Positions 47,512 to 57,440 of a stretch of 64,000 nt of DNA are shown here, in pieces (position 1 is the stretch's first letter; each line of letters begins with the position of its first letter). The stretch is taken from assembly GCF_018860915.1 (NCBI RefSeq), contig NZ_JAHKQD010000052.1, positions 140,328 through 204,327 on the forward strand. Reading direction: 5' to 3'. Both the position numbers and the translations under genes were made by a program. This stretch comes from Colwellia sp. C2M11 (lineage in GTDB: Bacteria > Pseudomonadota > Gammaproteobacteria > Enterobacterales > Alteromonadaceae). The notes under the pieces are model-generated. The model searched no databases and had not been told where the DNA came from. It was given only the letters and a program-made list of their open reading frames with translations.

Positions 47512-47817
47512 ATGAAGTTATCTTTTTTTTCAGTTATATTTTTGGTTCTTTTTTTAGCCGCTTGCTCAAGTAATAATGAGACTTGTGAAGATATCACGTT
47601 AGCATCAGAACAAATTCAACAATGCCAAGCATTACATCGTCAAATAGTGAACACTAAAGGGCAACCGTTAATTCGTACTGAACTTGAGCGCAGATACCAG
47701 CAAGATTGTATTGATATTCGTTATTACCGTGATGAAAAGCAACAAGCTATTTGTGGTAATAAACACAAAAGAAAAGAAATTATAAAAAATATGAATGAGG
47801 AAGCTAACAATAAATAA
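47512..47817 (+). CDS. Small predicted lipoprotein
   Basis: A 101-residue protein (ATG at 47512; an in-frame GTG at 47500 is also possible). Signal sequence with lipobox LAACSS, then a polar helical domain with four cysteines (TCEDITL, QQCQAL, QDCIDI, AICGNK) that could form two disulfides. The C-terminus is basic. I do not recognise the family. Confidence 0.7.
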   Translation: MKLSFFSVIFLVLFLAACSSNNETCEDITLASEQIQQCQALHRQIVNTKGQPLIRTELERRYQQDCIDIRYYRDEKQQAICGNKHKRKEIIKNMNEEANNK

Positions 47818-47934
47818 TACCTATATCATTCAGTCATTTTAGCATTATCAGAGTGAATTTTTTCGTCGAGATATTATGCTTATATACACTTGATGGAATT
47901 AAATTGAAAGTAGTAGAAATGGTGATTTTTATTT

Positions 47935-50511
47935 ATGTCTAATGGATCTTTAAAAAATAATATGGACACTGCTAAACTTAAGAAAGAAGAAACAGCGGAA
48001 CAAGCACTTCTGACTTTACAATCAGAACATCAAGATTTGCAGTTGCGTTATAATGCCTTGTTTAATTTGAATAAATTATCTCAAGAGTGTGAAGATTTAA
48101 ACCATTTCTATCCTAAAGTCCATAAAACTATAGCCTCATTAATGACGGCTGAGAATTTCTATGTTGTTACTTATGATCAAACTTTTAATACACTTGAGTT
48201 TGTTTATCATGTAGATGAAAAAGATGAAAGGCCTGAAGGTGTTATAGATTATGATGCCCTTGCAGGCTCTTTTACCCATCTGGTGATAGAGTCATCACAG
48301 CCCCTCTTAGTAAATCCATCATTAGAGAAACAACTCTATGAAAACGGTAAAATAACGCAGCATGGTTCAACTGGAACTGATTGGGTTGGTGTGCCGTTAT
48401 TACATAATGATTTAGTTATTGGAGTGATGGTTGTACAAAGTTACAATGAAAAAGTTAGGTATACTGAGCAAGACTTAAATATGCTGACTTTTACTGGTCA
48501 ACATGTAGTTAGTGCTATGATCCGTCTACAAGATAAAGAGCGCTTAACCAGTGCTGTAAACGCACGTACACAAGAATTAATGGCACAAATTCGGGAACGA
48601 GAAAAGTCCGAATTATTACAAGAGTCCTTATATCGAATTTCAGAGTTAGCGAATGATGCTAGTTTTGATATCGATGCTTTTTATTCGAAAGTACACAATA
48701 TTGTTGGCCAGCTCATTAACGCAACTAATTTCTTTATTGCTAAATACGATGAAGAAAGTGACACGATTGAGTATGTTTATGTTGTCGATGAAGAGTCAAA
48801 CCATGATCGAAATTATTTCAAAAAAAGAAAGCTATCAGATCATTATTCTGAGCTGGTTATTCGTCAGCAAAAAACGGTTCTTTTAACGAAGCAAGATATG
48901 CAAGAGCTGTTTGAGAGTGGTCAAACTCGAAAGCCTACTTCTGATGAACAGTCTTGGCTAGGGGTTCCCTTACTTTATGTTGGAAAGCTATTAGGCGTTA
49001 TGGTGATTCAAAGTTATTCTCCTCGTACTATTTATAGTGAACAAGATGCAGAATTACTTAATTTTGTTTCTAATCATGTTTCTTCTGCGATTAAACGCCG
49101 AGAAATGTCGGAAATAGAAAGACAAAACCATGAGCTCTTAGAGGAACAAGTCAAACTAAGAACCTTAGCGCTTGAAGAAGAAATTCTGCAACGTAAGCAA
49201 GCTGAAAAAAAATTAAAACACACCGCTTCACACGATAGTTTAACAGGTCTACCTAATAGAGCTGTATTTCTTGACCTATTAAATCATGCTATTGCCTGCA
49301 ACAAACGAAAGCCAGAGTTATCCTTTGCGGTATTATTTTTAGATTTGGATCGTTTTAAAGTTGTTAATGATAGTTTAGGTCACCAAGCTGGAGATACATT
49401 ATTAAAACTTATAGCCTATGAGTTGTCTTCTATTTTACGTGGTAAAGATACTGTTGCTAGACTTGGTGGTGATGAGTTTGTTATTTTAATTGAAGATCTC
49501 GAATCAGATCAGAAAGCCTTTGATATAGCTCAACGAATAACTGATTTTCTTACCGAGCCTTTTGTTATTAATAACCAATTAGTATTCACTGGAACTAGTA
49601 TTGGTATTTTGTTTAGTGACAAACGCTACAATGATGCAGATACTATGCTAAGAGATGCCGATACTGCAATGTATCATGCTAAGGGCAATGGTAAGGGACG
49701 TTATGAAGTTTTTGATGCAAGTATGCATCAAAGAGTACAAAATGCACTCTCTCTGGAAGCGGATATTAGGGAAGCGATTGAGTGGGAAGAGTTTATTCCT
49801 TACTATCAACCTATAATACAGCTAAATAATGAAGAAATAAAAGGCTTTGAGGCCTTAGCTCGCTGGCCAAGCCATAAGCGTGGCTTTGTGTATCCAGATG
49901 AGTTTATTCCGTTAGCCGAAGAAACCAATTTAGTGCAAGCAATTGATTTTCAAATATTGAAAAAATCGTGTCAGCAGTTGAAATTATGGCAAGACACGTT
50001 ATTACGTCATGACTTATATGTTAGCTGTAATTTATTTTGTAATCAGTTTTTTAGTGCGACATTACCTGATGATATTGAACGTATATTGATAGAAACTGGT
50101 TTGAAGCCAGAGAATTTAAGGGTTGAGTTAACAGAGCGAGCGCTGTTGGAAAATACCGAAATTGTGTTATCTAATATGAAAGCGCTCAAACGTTTAGGTG
50201 TTAAAATATTACTTGATGATTTTGGTACTGGGTATTCAAGTTTAAGTTATTTACATCAATTTCCTATCGATGTTTTGAAAATAGATCGCTCTTTTATTAA
50301 TAACTTTCATGAACAGAATAATAGTAGAGCTATTATCAAAACTATTATTGATCTAGCGACAAGTCTTGGTATGGCCACCATAGGTGAAGGCATTGAAAGT
50401 CTTGAAAATGCACAATTACTTCAAAAAATGGATTGTTTATATGGGCAAGGTTTTTATTACGCGAAACCTATGCCCGCAGATGAAATGGAACAATATATCT
50501 TAAGCCATTAA
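47935..50511 (+). CDS. GAF-GAF-GGDEF-EAL cyclic-di-GMP signalling protein
   Basis: An 858-residue cytosolic protein without membrane helices. A coiled coil (residues 10-50) precedes two tandem GAF domains (about 55-195 and 235-390), which are internal repeats (DWVGVPLLHNDLVIGVMVVQSY and SWLGVPLLYVGKLLGVMVIQSY). A second coiled coil leads to the GGDEF domain (motif GGDEF at 511-515) and the EAL domain (EAL at 639-641, DDFGTGYSSLSYL near 760). Both catalytic motifs are intact. The GAF pair should bind small ligands. It lies about 12 kb from the LapA-type adhesin, whose retention c-di-GMP usually controls; that link is an inference. Confidence 0.9.
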   Translation: MSNGSLKNNMDTAKLKKEETAEQALLTLQSEHQDLQLRYNALFNLNKLSQECEDLNHFYPKVHKTIASLMTAENFYVVTYDQTFNTLEFVYHVDEKDERPEGVIDYDALAGSFTHLVIESSQPLLVNPSLEKQLYENGKITQHGSTGTDWVGVPLLHNDLVIGVMVVQSYNEKVRYTEQDLNMLTFTGQHVVSAMIRLQDKERLTSAVNARTQELMAQIREREKSELLQESLYRISELANDASFDIDAFYSKVHNIVGQLINATNFFIAKYDEESDTIEYVYVVDEESNHDRNYFKKRKLSDHYSELVIRQQKTVLLTKQDMQELFESGQTRKPTSDEQSWLGVPLLYVGKLLGVMVIQSYSPRTIYSEQDAELLNFVSNHVSSAIKRREMSEIERQNHELLEEQVKLRTLALEEEILQRKQAEKKLKHTASHDSLTGLPNRAVFLDLLNHAIACNKRKPELSFAVLFLDLDRFKVVNDSLGHQAGDTLLKLIAYELSSILRGKDTVARLGGDEFVILIEDLESDQKAFDIAQRITDFLTEPFVINNQLVFTGTSIGILFSDKRYNDADTMLRDADTAMYHAKGNGKGRYEVFDASMHQRVQNALSLEADIREAIEWEEFIPYYQPIIQLNNEEIKGFEALARWPSHKRGFVYPDEFIPLAEETNLVQAIDFQILKKSCQQLKLWQDTLLRHDLYVSCNLFCNQFFSATLPDDIERILIETGLKPENLRVELTERALLENTEIVLSNMKALKRLGVKILLDDFGTGYSSLSYLHQFPIDVLKIDRSFINNFHEQNNSRAIIKTIIDLATSLGMATIGEGIESLENAQLLQKMDCLYGQGFYYAKPMPADEMEQYILSH

Positions 50512-50539
50512 TAAATTATTTTAGCAAGTTATACGCTAG

Positions 50540-51598
50540 TTAATTAGTAAACTCAGCAATAGTAATATTTGTTTCAATAATTTTTCCTTGGCGGTACAGT
50601 TTAAATATTAATGTTGTATTTGGTTTTGTTTCAGCAACTATATCTAGTGCTTGTACAATACTATTTATAGGTTGAGATCCTATCTGGTACAGAATATCAC
50701 CTACTTGAATGTTGCCTACTTTTGCTGGGCTATTTGGACTTACCTCTTCAACGACAATTCCTTTTGCATCTGTAGAATATTGAGTCGCAGAAATACCCAG
50801 CCAACCACGAACTACACGACCATTCTCAATAATTTGTTGCATGATTTTAGCTGCTAGTTCATAAGGAACAGCAAAGAAAATTCCTTGAATATTTAGTTGA
50901 GGGTTTGACTGAGTAAATTTTCTTGAGTTGATGCCAACTAATACACCATTACTATTAACCAAAGCACCACCAGAGTTGCCTTCATTAATAGCGGCATCCA
51001 TTTGTAAAAAGTTTAGATAACTAGTGTTACTTAAGCCACTTCTACCTGTAGCACTGATGATACCTTGCGTAACTGTTTGTCCTAGATTTAAAGGGTTTCC
51101 TATCGCGAGAACGATATCGCCAGCGAGCGATTGCTGATTATATTTTTGTGGAATAGTAGGTAAATTACTGGCGTTAACTTTCAATACTGCAAGGTCGGTA
51201 ATTTTATCAAAACCAATGATTTGAGCAGGAAATTGTTGGCCATTTTGCAATACAACATGAATTAAATCTGCATTTTGAATAACATGCAGATTAGTTAGGA
51301 TATAGCCATTGCTATCCATGATAACACCCGAGCCTAATGTGGTTGTTTTACGGGCAGCCTGACCATATACAGAGCTTGGCATAATGTCTTCAGAATAAAT
51401 ATTCACTACAGCAGGACTAGCGACACTGACAGCCTTAGCATAAGAAAGAGGGCTTGTTTCTTGCTGTTCGGTACTCAGAAGTTGTTTTATGAAAGTATTG
51501 TCATTCAAATTTGGCTTTAATAGAAGTAAAGCAACGGCAAATAATACGCCATAACTAATAGAATTTATAATGTACTTTAATGCAGGTTTTAATTTCAA
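50540..51598 (-). CDS. degS: Periplasmic serine protease DegS
   Basis: DegS starts the sigma-E response by cutting RseA when its PDZ domain senses unfolded outer-membrane proteins. The 352-residue protein has an N-terminal membrane anchor (ISYGVLFAVALLLLK), a trypsin-like domain with His in TNLHVIQNAD, Asp in ITDLAVLKV and Ser in NEGNSGGAL, and a single PDZ domain (VVEEVSPNSPAKVGNIQVGD). One PDZ and the anchor distinguish it from DegQ upstream. Confidence 0.93.
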   Translation of the reverse strand: MKLKPALKYIINSISYGVLFAVALLLLKPNLNDNTFIKQLLSTEQQETSPLSYAKAVSVASPAVVNIYSEDIMPSSVYGQAARKTTTLGSGVIMDSNGYILTNLHVIQNADLIHVVLQNGQQFPAQIIGFDKITDLAVLKVNASNLPTIPQKYNQQSLAGDIVLAIGNPLNLGQTVTQGIISATGRSGLSNTSYLNFLQMDAAINEGNSGGALVNSNGVLVGINSRKFTQSNPQLNIQGIFFAVPYELAAKIMQQIIENGRVVRGWLGISATQYSTDAKGIVVEEVSPNSPAKVGNIQVGDILYQIGSQPINSIVQALDIVAETKPNTTLIFKLYRQGKIIETNITIAEFTN

Positions 51599-51683
51599 AG
51601 GATAGCGTCCAGTATAATAGTTATCATTGCGATAATCATTTTTGTTATATTTTTTGAGTTTAGCATAAAATATTGGACGAATA

Positions 51684-51715
51684 GAAAAATAAAAAGGCTA
51701 GTTTTCACTAGCCTT
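51684..51715 (-). terminator. Terminator of degQ (minus strand)
   Basis: On the minus strand AAGGCTAG and CTAGCCTT surround a six-base loop, then TTTTTATTTTT. It separates degQ from degS. Confidence 0.85.
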
Positions 51716-51734
51716 ATTGTTAATGATAAGGTTT

Positions 51735-53105
51735 TTATCGAATCATTAAATATTGAGAGTAATTATCACGAATTATGTTTAATGCAAAAACACCTTCTTT
51801 GTCTTTTAAGTAACTACGCAGATCTCCAACATTATTAATACGTGTGCGGTTTATTGCAGTAATTAAATCACCAGTTTTTAAACCAACTAGCGCAGCTGGA
51901 GAATTTTCTTCAACATTTTTGATAATAACACCATTGTTATTATTGTTGTTTTCTAATTCAGCCCCTTTAAACATTGGATGTATACTAGCTGCTGCTACAT
52001 TATTACCTTGAGATTGTTTTAAGGTAACGTCGAGTTCTTTTTCTTTACCATTACGTACAATGGTTAATTCAACCTCTTTTCCTGCACCGATAGAGCCAAT
52101 TTTGCCACGTAACTCATTAAAGGTTTTTATTGGCTTGCCATTCACTTTAGTGATGACATCACCAGGCTCTATACCTGCTTCATCGGCAGCTGAATCAGGC
52201 ATTACTTGCTCAATAAAACCACCTTGATTTGTTTCTAGCTCCATTGCTTTTGCAATTTCACTGTTAAGGCTACGGCCTGAAACTCCTAATACACCACGGT
52301 GTACTTCGCCAAACTCTATGATTTGTTTAGTTAAATTATTCATCATGTTGCTAGGAATAGCAAAACCGATACCAATGTTACCGCCATTAGGGCCTAAAAT
52401 GGCAGTATTGATGCCTATCAATTCACCACGTAGGTTAATTAGGGCTCCACCAGAGTTACCACTATTGATCGCTGCATCGGTTTGAATAAAGTCCTCGTAG
52501 TCTTCAATATTTAGCCCACTACGTCCTAAAGCACTGACAATACCTGAGGTTACCGTTTGGCCTAAGCCAAAAGGACTACCGATAGCAATAGCAAAGTCAC
52601 CAACACGTAGTTCATCTGAATCGGCTATTTTAATTTGAGTTAGATTATCGGCATCAATCTGTAATAGGGCGATATCTGAATCAGCATCAGACCCTATTTT
52701 CTTTGCTTCAATTTGACGCCCATCTTTTAATGTTATTAATATTTCGTCTGCTTTTTCAATTACATGATTATTAGTAACAATATATCCTTCTTTAGCATCA
52801 ATAATAACCCCTGAACCTAAACCACGAAATGGGCGTTGCTGTGCTTGGTTAGGGTTTTGATTTGGATTACCAAAAAACCGAAAAATGTTGGGGACATTTT
52901 GTCTAACTTCGTGGGTACCTTTGACTGCAATACTGACTACAGCAGGTGTTGACTTCTCTAACATTGGCGCCAGACTCGGCATTTCTTGACCAGTAACGCT
53001 ACTTGGCCAAATAGAGTACGCCTGTGCTGTAAGTGGTATGAGGGAGCTAGAAAGCAATGCCGCACCTAGTACAGCAGATAAGGGAATAATTGATAACTTT
53101 TTCAT
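51735..53105 (-). CDS. degQ: Periplasmic Do-like serine protease DegQ/DegP
   Basis: The ATG at 53105 (MKKLSIIPLSAVLGAALLS) starts a signal peptide cleaved after TAQA and gives 456 residues; an upstream in-frame TTG at 53165 is rejected. The protease domain has VTNNHVIEKAD, SDIALLQID and NSGNSGGALIN, followed by two PDZ domains (RGVLGVSG and the final VIIKNVEENSPAALVGLKTG). It acts as chaperone-protease for misfolded envelope proteins. The short LA loop and the degS neighbour favour DegQ over DegP. Confidence 0.92.
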   Translation of the reverse strand: MKKLSIIPLSAVLGAALLSSSLIPLTAQAYSIWPSSVTGQEMPSLAPMLEKSTPAVVSIAVKGTHEVRQNVPNIFRFFGNPNQNPNQAQQRPFRGLGSGVIIDAKEGYIVTNNHVIEKADEILITLKDGRQIEAKKIGSDADSDIALLQIDADNLTQIKIADSDELRVGDFAIAIGSPFGLGQTVTSGIVSALGRSGLNIEDYEDFIQTDAAINSGNSGGALINLRGELIGINTAILGPNGGNIGIGFAIPSNMMNNLTKQIIEFGEVHRGVLGVSGRSLNSEIAKAMELETNQGGFIEQVMPDSAADEAGIEPGDVITKVNGKPIKTFNELRGKIGSIGAGKEVELTIVRNGKEKELDVTLKQSQGNNVAAASIHPMFKGAELENNNNNNGVIIKNVEENSPAALVGLKTGDLITAINRTRINNVGDLRSYLKDKEGVFALNIIRDNYSQYLMIR

Positions 53106-53134
53106 ACGGATGAATTCTCCTAAACTTAATTGAA

Positions 53135-53154
53135 TCAACTTAATGTTAAGTTGA
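53135..53154. repeat. 20-bp palindrome in the degQ leader
   Basis: TCAACTTAA, TG, TTAAGTTGA: nine perfect pairs with a 2-base centre. It lies between the proposed promoter and the degQ start codon, so it could be an operator or an mRNA hairpin upstream of the GGAG ribosome site. Confidence 0.5.
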
Positions 53155-53165
53155 TATACCTCCAA

Positions 53166-53193
53166 ATAGACTGAATAAAATAGGTTTAGTTCA
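53166..53193 (-). promoter_or_regulatory. Possible sigma-E promoter of degQ
   Basis: On the minus strand TGAACTA, 16 bases, TCTAT: the -35 is close to GGAACTT and the spacing is right, but the -10 is only a partial match to TCTGA. Family knowledge (degP/degQ under sigma-E) makes it reasonable. Confidence 0.35.
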
Positions 53194-53267
53194 AAAATGC
53201 ATTTTGGACATTTGTAACACTATGTTTCTGAAAGATATAATAAATAATCAATATTTATACTAACTTA

Positions 53268-53714
53268 TTAGGTGTTTTTTGGCTTTTGATCGACAAATAA
53301 ACCACTTGCTTCATTAGAATAATCTAATGGAGCTTCTGTACTTGATTCATCTTGTTGAGTACTACGTTTCTCATGTCGTAAACCTGCTGTTTGGGCTAGT
53401 TGCTCTTGTGTTTCTTGTGAAAAAAAAGGCATTCCATCAGCATCATTAGTTGTTACACGTTGCAATAACTGAGTGCTTTCTTTCATTTGTTTCATTGCTG
53501 TTTGACACGTATTATTCATTTGCTCTAATAAACCGGCAGATGTTGCAAGGTGTTCACTAACATCAACTTTATATTGAGATAACGCTGCTTCACTTTTACT
53601 TACTTGTTCTGATAATTTACGTTGTTCTTGGTTTGAAGATGACAAAAAATGGTTAGCAAAAAAGCCAACAATTGCACCAACTACAAAAATGATTAATGCG
53701 CTTAAAACTGTCAT
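53268..53714 (-). CDS. zapG: ZapG/YhcB family division-envelope protein
   Basis: A 148-residue DUF1043 protein: one N-terminal membrane helix (ALIIFVVGAIVGFFANHFL), a cytosolic coiled coil, and the signature segment near ADGMPFFSQETQEQL. In E. coli YhcB links envelope growth and division. It lies between degQ and zapE, the conserved neighbourhood (degS-degQ-zapG-zapE). Confidence 0.9.
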   Translation of the reverse strand: MTVLSALIIFVVGAIVGFFANHFLSSSNQEQRKLSEQVSKSEAALSQYKVDVSEHLATSAGLLEQMNNTCQTAMKQMKESTQLLQRVTTNDADGMPFFSQETQEQLAQTAGLRHEKRSTQQDESSTEAPLDYSNEASGLFVDQKPKNT

Positions 53715-53958
53715 AGGATTACCTTAAAATGTATGGAAATAAAATTTGTGATAAATTAACGCTGTAATGGTTTACAATAATACCAAATTAATTAAATTTG
53801 TCTCTAAGTAAGGTTTAATCTGTTTAGTATAATATAGTGCAAGCATTATATTGTGTAGCGATAACTTAACTTATTGGTTAAATATGTTGGCAATTTTTTC
53901 TTTTTCAAGTAAGTTTTCCTTTTTAAGCAAGTAACAACTAATTCAACATGGTTCATTC

Positions 53959-55074
53959 ATGATTAAACTCTCTCCTATTGATAAATATAAGCAAGATTTA
54001 AAAAAAGATGATTTTCTTTTTGATGCGGCTCAAGAAAATGCGGTAAAGCATTTACAAAGATTGTATGAAGATTTACAAACCAAACCGGTAGAAATATCTA
54101 GCTTTAAAAAAGTTTTAAATAGTTGGAAAAAAGTATATAAAAAACAGGATGATAAACCTATAAAAGGTTTATATTTTTGGGGGGGAGTAGGCCGAGGAAA
54201 AACCTATTTAGTTGATACTTTTTATGATTGCTTACCCTTTGAAAATAAGATGCGTGTACATTTTCATCGCTTTATGCATCGTGTTCATCAAGAGCTTAAA
54301 GCGTTAACTGGACAATCAGATCCGTTAAAAATTATCGCGAAAAAGTTTGCTAAAGAAACACGTATAATTTGTTTTGATGAGTTTTTTGTCTCTGATATTA
54401 CAGACGCTATGATTCTAGGCTCTTTATTTGAAGAGCTCTTCGCTCATAATGTTATTTTAGTTGCAACTTCAAATATTGTTCCTGATGAGCTTTATCGCAA
54501 TGGTTTACAGCGTGAACGTTTTTTACCTGCTATTAAGTTGATTAATGAAAATACTGAGATTGTAAACGTTGATAGCGGTGTTGATTATAGATTGCGTACT
54601 TTAGAGCAGGCTGAAATTTACCATTACCCACTCGACCAAAAAGCTACTGATAACTTACATTATTATTTTAAACAGCTTTCATCTGACGCGATCAAGTCTG
54701 GGGTAGATATTGAAATAAATAATCGACAACTTCCTACAGTACTTGTCTCTGATGGTATTGTGTATTTTGATTTTTCTGTCTTATGTGAAAGTGCTCGTAG
54801 TCAAGGTGATTACATGAAAATTAGCCAAGAATATCATACGGTATTAATGGCTAATGTTAAGCAAATGGGACGAGAAAGTGATGACAGTACTCGACGCTTC
54901 ATTGCTTTAGTTGATGAGTTTTATGAACGAAATGTCAAACTAATTATGTCTGCAGAAATGCCTTTAGAAGAGCTATATAGCGGCGGTAATTTAGCGTTTG
55001 AATTTAAACGCTGTTTGAGCCGCTTGCAGGAAATGCAGTCACATGATTATTTAGCGAGTGAACATTTACCTTAG
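53959..55074 (+). CDS. zapE: Cell division ATPase ZapE (AFG1-like)
   Basis: A 371-residue AFG1/YhcM-type AAA protein with PIDKYKQDLKKDDF at the start, Walker A GGVGRGKTYLVD, Walker B IICFDEFFVSDI and sensor ATSNIVPDELY. In E. coli ZapE modulates Z-ring constriction under stress. It diverges from zapG. Confidence 0.94.
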   Translation: MIKLSPIDKYKQDLKKDDFLFDAAQENAVKHLQRLYEDLQTKPVEISSFKKVLNSWKKVYKKQDDKPIKGLYFWGGVGRGKTYLVDTFYDCLPFENKMRVHFHRFMHRVHQELKALTGQSDPLKIIAKKFAKETRIICFDEFFVSDITDAMILGSLFEELFAHNVILVATSNIVPDELYRNGLQRERFLPAIKLINENTEIVNVDSGVDYRLRTLEQAEIYHYPLDQKATDNLHYYFKQLSSDAIKSGVDIEINNRQLPTVLVSDGIVYFDFSVLCESARSQGDYMKISQEYHTVLMANVKQMGRESDDSTRRFIALVDEFYERNVKLIMSAEMPLEELYSGGNLAFEFKRCLSRLQEMQSHDYLASEHLP

Positions 55075-55106
55075 AATGTTACCTTTATTATTGCCAATAT
55101 TCATTG

Positions 55107-55135
55107 CCGAAGAAATCATTAATCTCTTTCTTCGG
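55107..55135. terminator. Hairpin between convergent zapE and cnoX
   Basis: CCGAAGAAA and TTTCTTCGG (nine pairs) around 11 bases, with no T run beyond the arm itself. Confidence 0.35.
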
Positions 55136-55166
55136 GTATTGAAATTAGCTATTTACCGTTCGTTTT

Positions 55167-56009
55167 TTAATACAAAAGAGTATATAGCTTACGACGGTAT
55201 TTAGTGGCAATAATATCACCATCAGGTAATGACTTTAATACATCTAAAAATAACTCTTTGCTTTTATCTTTAGTTGTTGCTTCACCAGCTTGAACTAAAC
55301 GAAATAATATTTTTAGAGCGTCTTCATGTCGATTTACTTGGCTATATTGACTCGCAAGTTGATGTTGGATGCTAATGTCATTTGGGTTATCGGCTAATTC
55401 TTTTTCTAACACTTGAATTTCTGGTGAATTTGCAGCTTGGTTTGCTAGTTCTAGTTTGGCTAATAAGGCTTGATAATAGCTATCTTGATCAACCATTTTT
55501 ATGCTATCTAATAATGTTTGAGCTGCTTCTATTTTTCCTGTTTGTATATGGATATCGATTAGTGTCAATTTTATATCAGCGCGCTGTTCATCAAGTTGGT
55601 AGGCTTGGGTAATTAAATTTTGTGCCTCAGTGATATTATTTTCGGTTAACGCTAATTTTGCTTGGGCGAGTAGTGTGTCTTCTTGTTTTGGTAAATGCTT
55701 ATCTAAAAACGTTGCAATGGTTTCGTCCGTTTGTGGTCCTGAAACCCCATCAATAGGTTGCCCATCTTGCACTAGTACAGCGGTAGGTAAACCTTGAATA
55801 CCGAATTGTTGCGCTATTTGTTGCTGTGTTTCACAGTCGACTGTCGCCATGAGTATTTGTTCTGCATAGGGCGCTGTTTTCACGGTTAATTTGTCTTTTA
55901 ATTCGACACTTTCAGGTATTTGTTGCGCCCAAAAAGCCACTAATACTAATTTGCTTTTTGATTCTTCTAAAACGATTTGTTGAAAATTTTCTAAAGTAAT
56001 TGCAATCAT
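55167..56009 (-). CDS. cnoX: Thioredoxin-TPR co-chaperone CnoX (YbbN)
   Basis: A 280-residue protein with an N-terminal thioredoxin fold (residues 1-110) in which the CxxC is replaced by AQQIPES, so it is not a disulfide reductase, then TPR-like helices to the C-terminal LPDGDIIATKYRRKLYTLLY. E. coli CnoX protects clients from oxidation and hands them to GroEL. Length agrees (284 aa). Confidence 0.9.
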   Translation of the reverse strand: MIAITLENFQQIVLEESKSKLVLVAFWAQQIPESVELKDKLTVKTAPYAEQILMATVDCETQQQIAQQFGIQGLPTAVLVQDGQPIDGVSGPQTDETIATFLDKHLPKQEDTLLAQAKLALTENNITEAQNLITQAYQLDEQRADIKLTLIDIHIQTGKIEAAQTLLDSIKMVDQDSYYQALLAKLELANQAANSPEIQVLEKELADNPNDISIQHQLASQYSQVNRHEDALKILFRLVQAGEATTKDKSKELFLDVLKSLPDGDIIATKYRRKLYTLLY

Positions 56010-56077
56010 ATTTGAATTCGCTATATGTTCTGTTTAAATTATTTATTTTGAAAAATGATATTAAAGAGTGCGCTTTT

Positions 56078-56911
56078 CTAAGCTAATAAAAACCATAATA
56101 AGCCAAATCCTAGAATTAAACGATAAATGACAAAAGGCATCATACCAAGTTTGTTTAATAAAATAAGGAAGTAATGAATGCAAGCATAAGCGCTAATAAA
56201 AGCGAGAAAACTGCCAAGGGCTATTGCTTGCCAGTCAACAGCTTCTGTTGATAATACCAATTTCAGTGTTAGGTAACTACCAGCCATAGCAATGGCAGGG
56301 ATTGATAATAAAAATGAAAAACGGGCTGCATTATCTCTAGATAAACCAAGCATTAATCCTATTGTCATCGTGATACCTGAACGTGAAGTACCGGGAATAA
56401 GTGCTATTGCTTGTGCTACACCAATTAACATTGCGCCTTTAATACCTAATTTTTCCAGTGGCTTATGAACCTTTCTATTACCGGCTTTTACATCGGCAAA
56501 CCCTAACAAAAAGCCAAATAATATTGTGGTTAGTGCAATAATAAGTGCTGAGCGTAAATGCTCCTCTATTAAATCTTTTCCTAATAAGCCAAATAAGCCA
56601 GCGGGTATCGTGGCAAAGATAATCCACCAGGCAAGTTTCCCTTCAAATTTAATATGGCTGTCCGTATCATTTTTAGCTGGACCAATATTAAACGTACTTA
56701 ACCAGGCAACAGACATTGTTCCTAATTCTTTGCGAAAATAGAGCATGACTGCTAATAAAGTACCTACGTGTACAGCAACATCAAATGCTAGCCCTTGATC
56801 TTGCCAGCCCAAAATTTGAGAGGGTAATATTAAATGAGCAGAGCTAGAAATGGGTAAAAACTCTGTTAAGCCTTGAAGTAAAGCTAAAATAATAATTTCT
56901 AAAGTAGTCAT
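56078..56911 (-). CDS. uppP: Undecaprenyl-diphosphate phosphatase UppP (BacA)
   Basis: A 277-residue polytopic protein that recycles the undecaprenyl carrier for peptidoglycan. Signatures are [18 protein letters not shown] near residue 14 and [20 protein letters not shown] near 170, with about eight helices. The gene is followed upstream on the same strand by folB-folK. Confidence 0.96.
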   Translation of the reverse strand: MTTLEIIILALLQGLTEFLPISSSAHLILPSQILGWQDQGLAFDVAVHVGTLLAVMLYFRKELGTMSVAWLSTFNIGPAKNDTDSHIKFEGKLAWWIIFATIPAGLFGLLGKDLIEEHLRSALIIALTTILFGFLLGFADVKAGNRKVHKPLEKLGIKGAMLIGVAQAIALIPGTSRSGITMTIGLMLGLSRDNAARFSFLLSIPAIAMAGSYLTLKLVLSTEAVDWQAIALGSFLAFISAYACIHYFLILLNKLGMMPFVIYRLILGFGLLWFLLA

Positions 56912-56942
56912 AATATTTTATGTGCCCTTGTTCTTGTGGTGA

Positions 56943-57440
56943 TTACCAACAATTTTTAACGATTTTTAGGTGTTGGCTAGTTTTATTATAATTTTGCCAA
57001 AGAGTTTGATAGCTTAGTTTTAATAAAGGGTGAATAAGCGTTGGCGCTATTTCACTTAATGGCCAAAGTACAAACGCATTTTTATCAATTTCTTCTCTAG
57101 GCAATTGTGCTGGGGTATCAATGATTAAGTCGTCGTAGAGTAATAAGTCAAGATCTAAGGTGCGAGGGCTAAATTTTTTCGCGTCATGTGTTCGGCCATA
57201 ATCAATTTCAATATTACGTAACTTACTTGCCACTTGCTCGACACTATCGTGAGTTTTTATACCTATAACCATATTGTAAAATGCGTTACCACTGAAACCG
57301 ATAGCTTCACTTTCAAATAAAGATGATAAGGACAGTTGTGCAAAAGGAATATTAAAAGTAATAGCAAGTGCTTCAAGACCATGTTTAACATGGTATTCAC
57401 GCTCAATATTACTACCTAAAGAAATATAAATATCAGCCAT
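56943..57440 (-). CDS. folK: Hydroxymethyldihydropterin pyrophosphokinase FolK
   Basis: 165 residues with the N-terminal SLGSNIEREYHV, the catalytic loop around ESEAIGFSGNAFYN, and the signature RTLDLDLLLYDD. It makes the pterin diphosphate used in folate synthesis. Its start touches the folB stop by one base, so folB-folK are coupled. Confidence 0.95.
   Translation of the reverse strand: MADIYISLGSNIEREYHVKHGLEALAITFNIPFAQLSLSSLFESEAIGFSGNAFYNMVIGIKTHDSVEQVASKLRNIEIDYGRTHDAKKFSPRTLDLDLLLYDDLIIDTPAQLPREEIDKNAFVLWPLSEIAPTLIHPLLKLSYQTLWQNYNKTSQHLKIVKNCW

Noticed and set aside
55167..56009. Active thioredoxin
   Set aside because: The CxxC is replaced by AQQIPES, so it is the CnoX/YbbN type without disulfide reductase activity.
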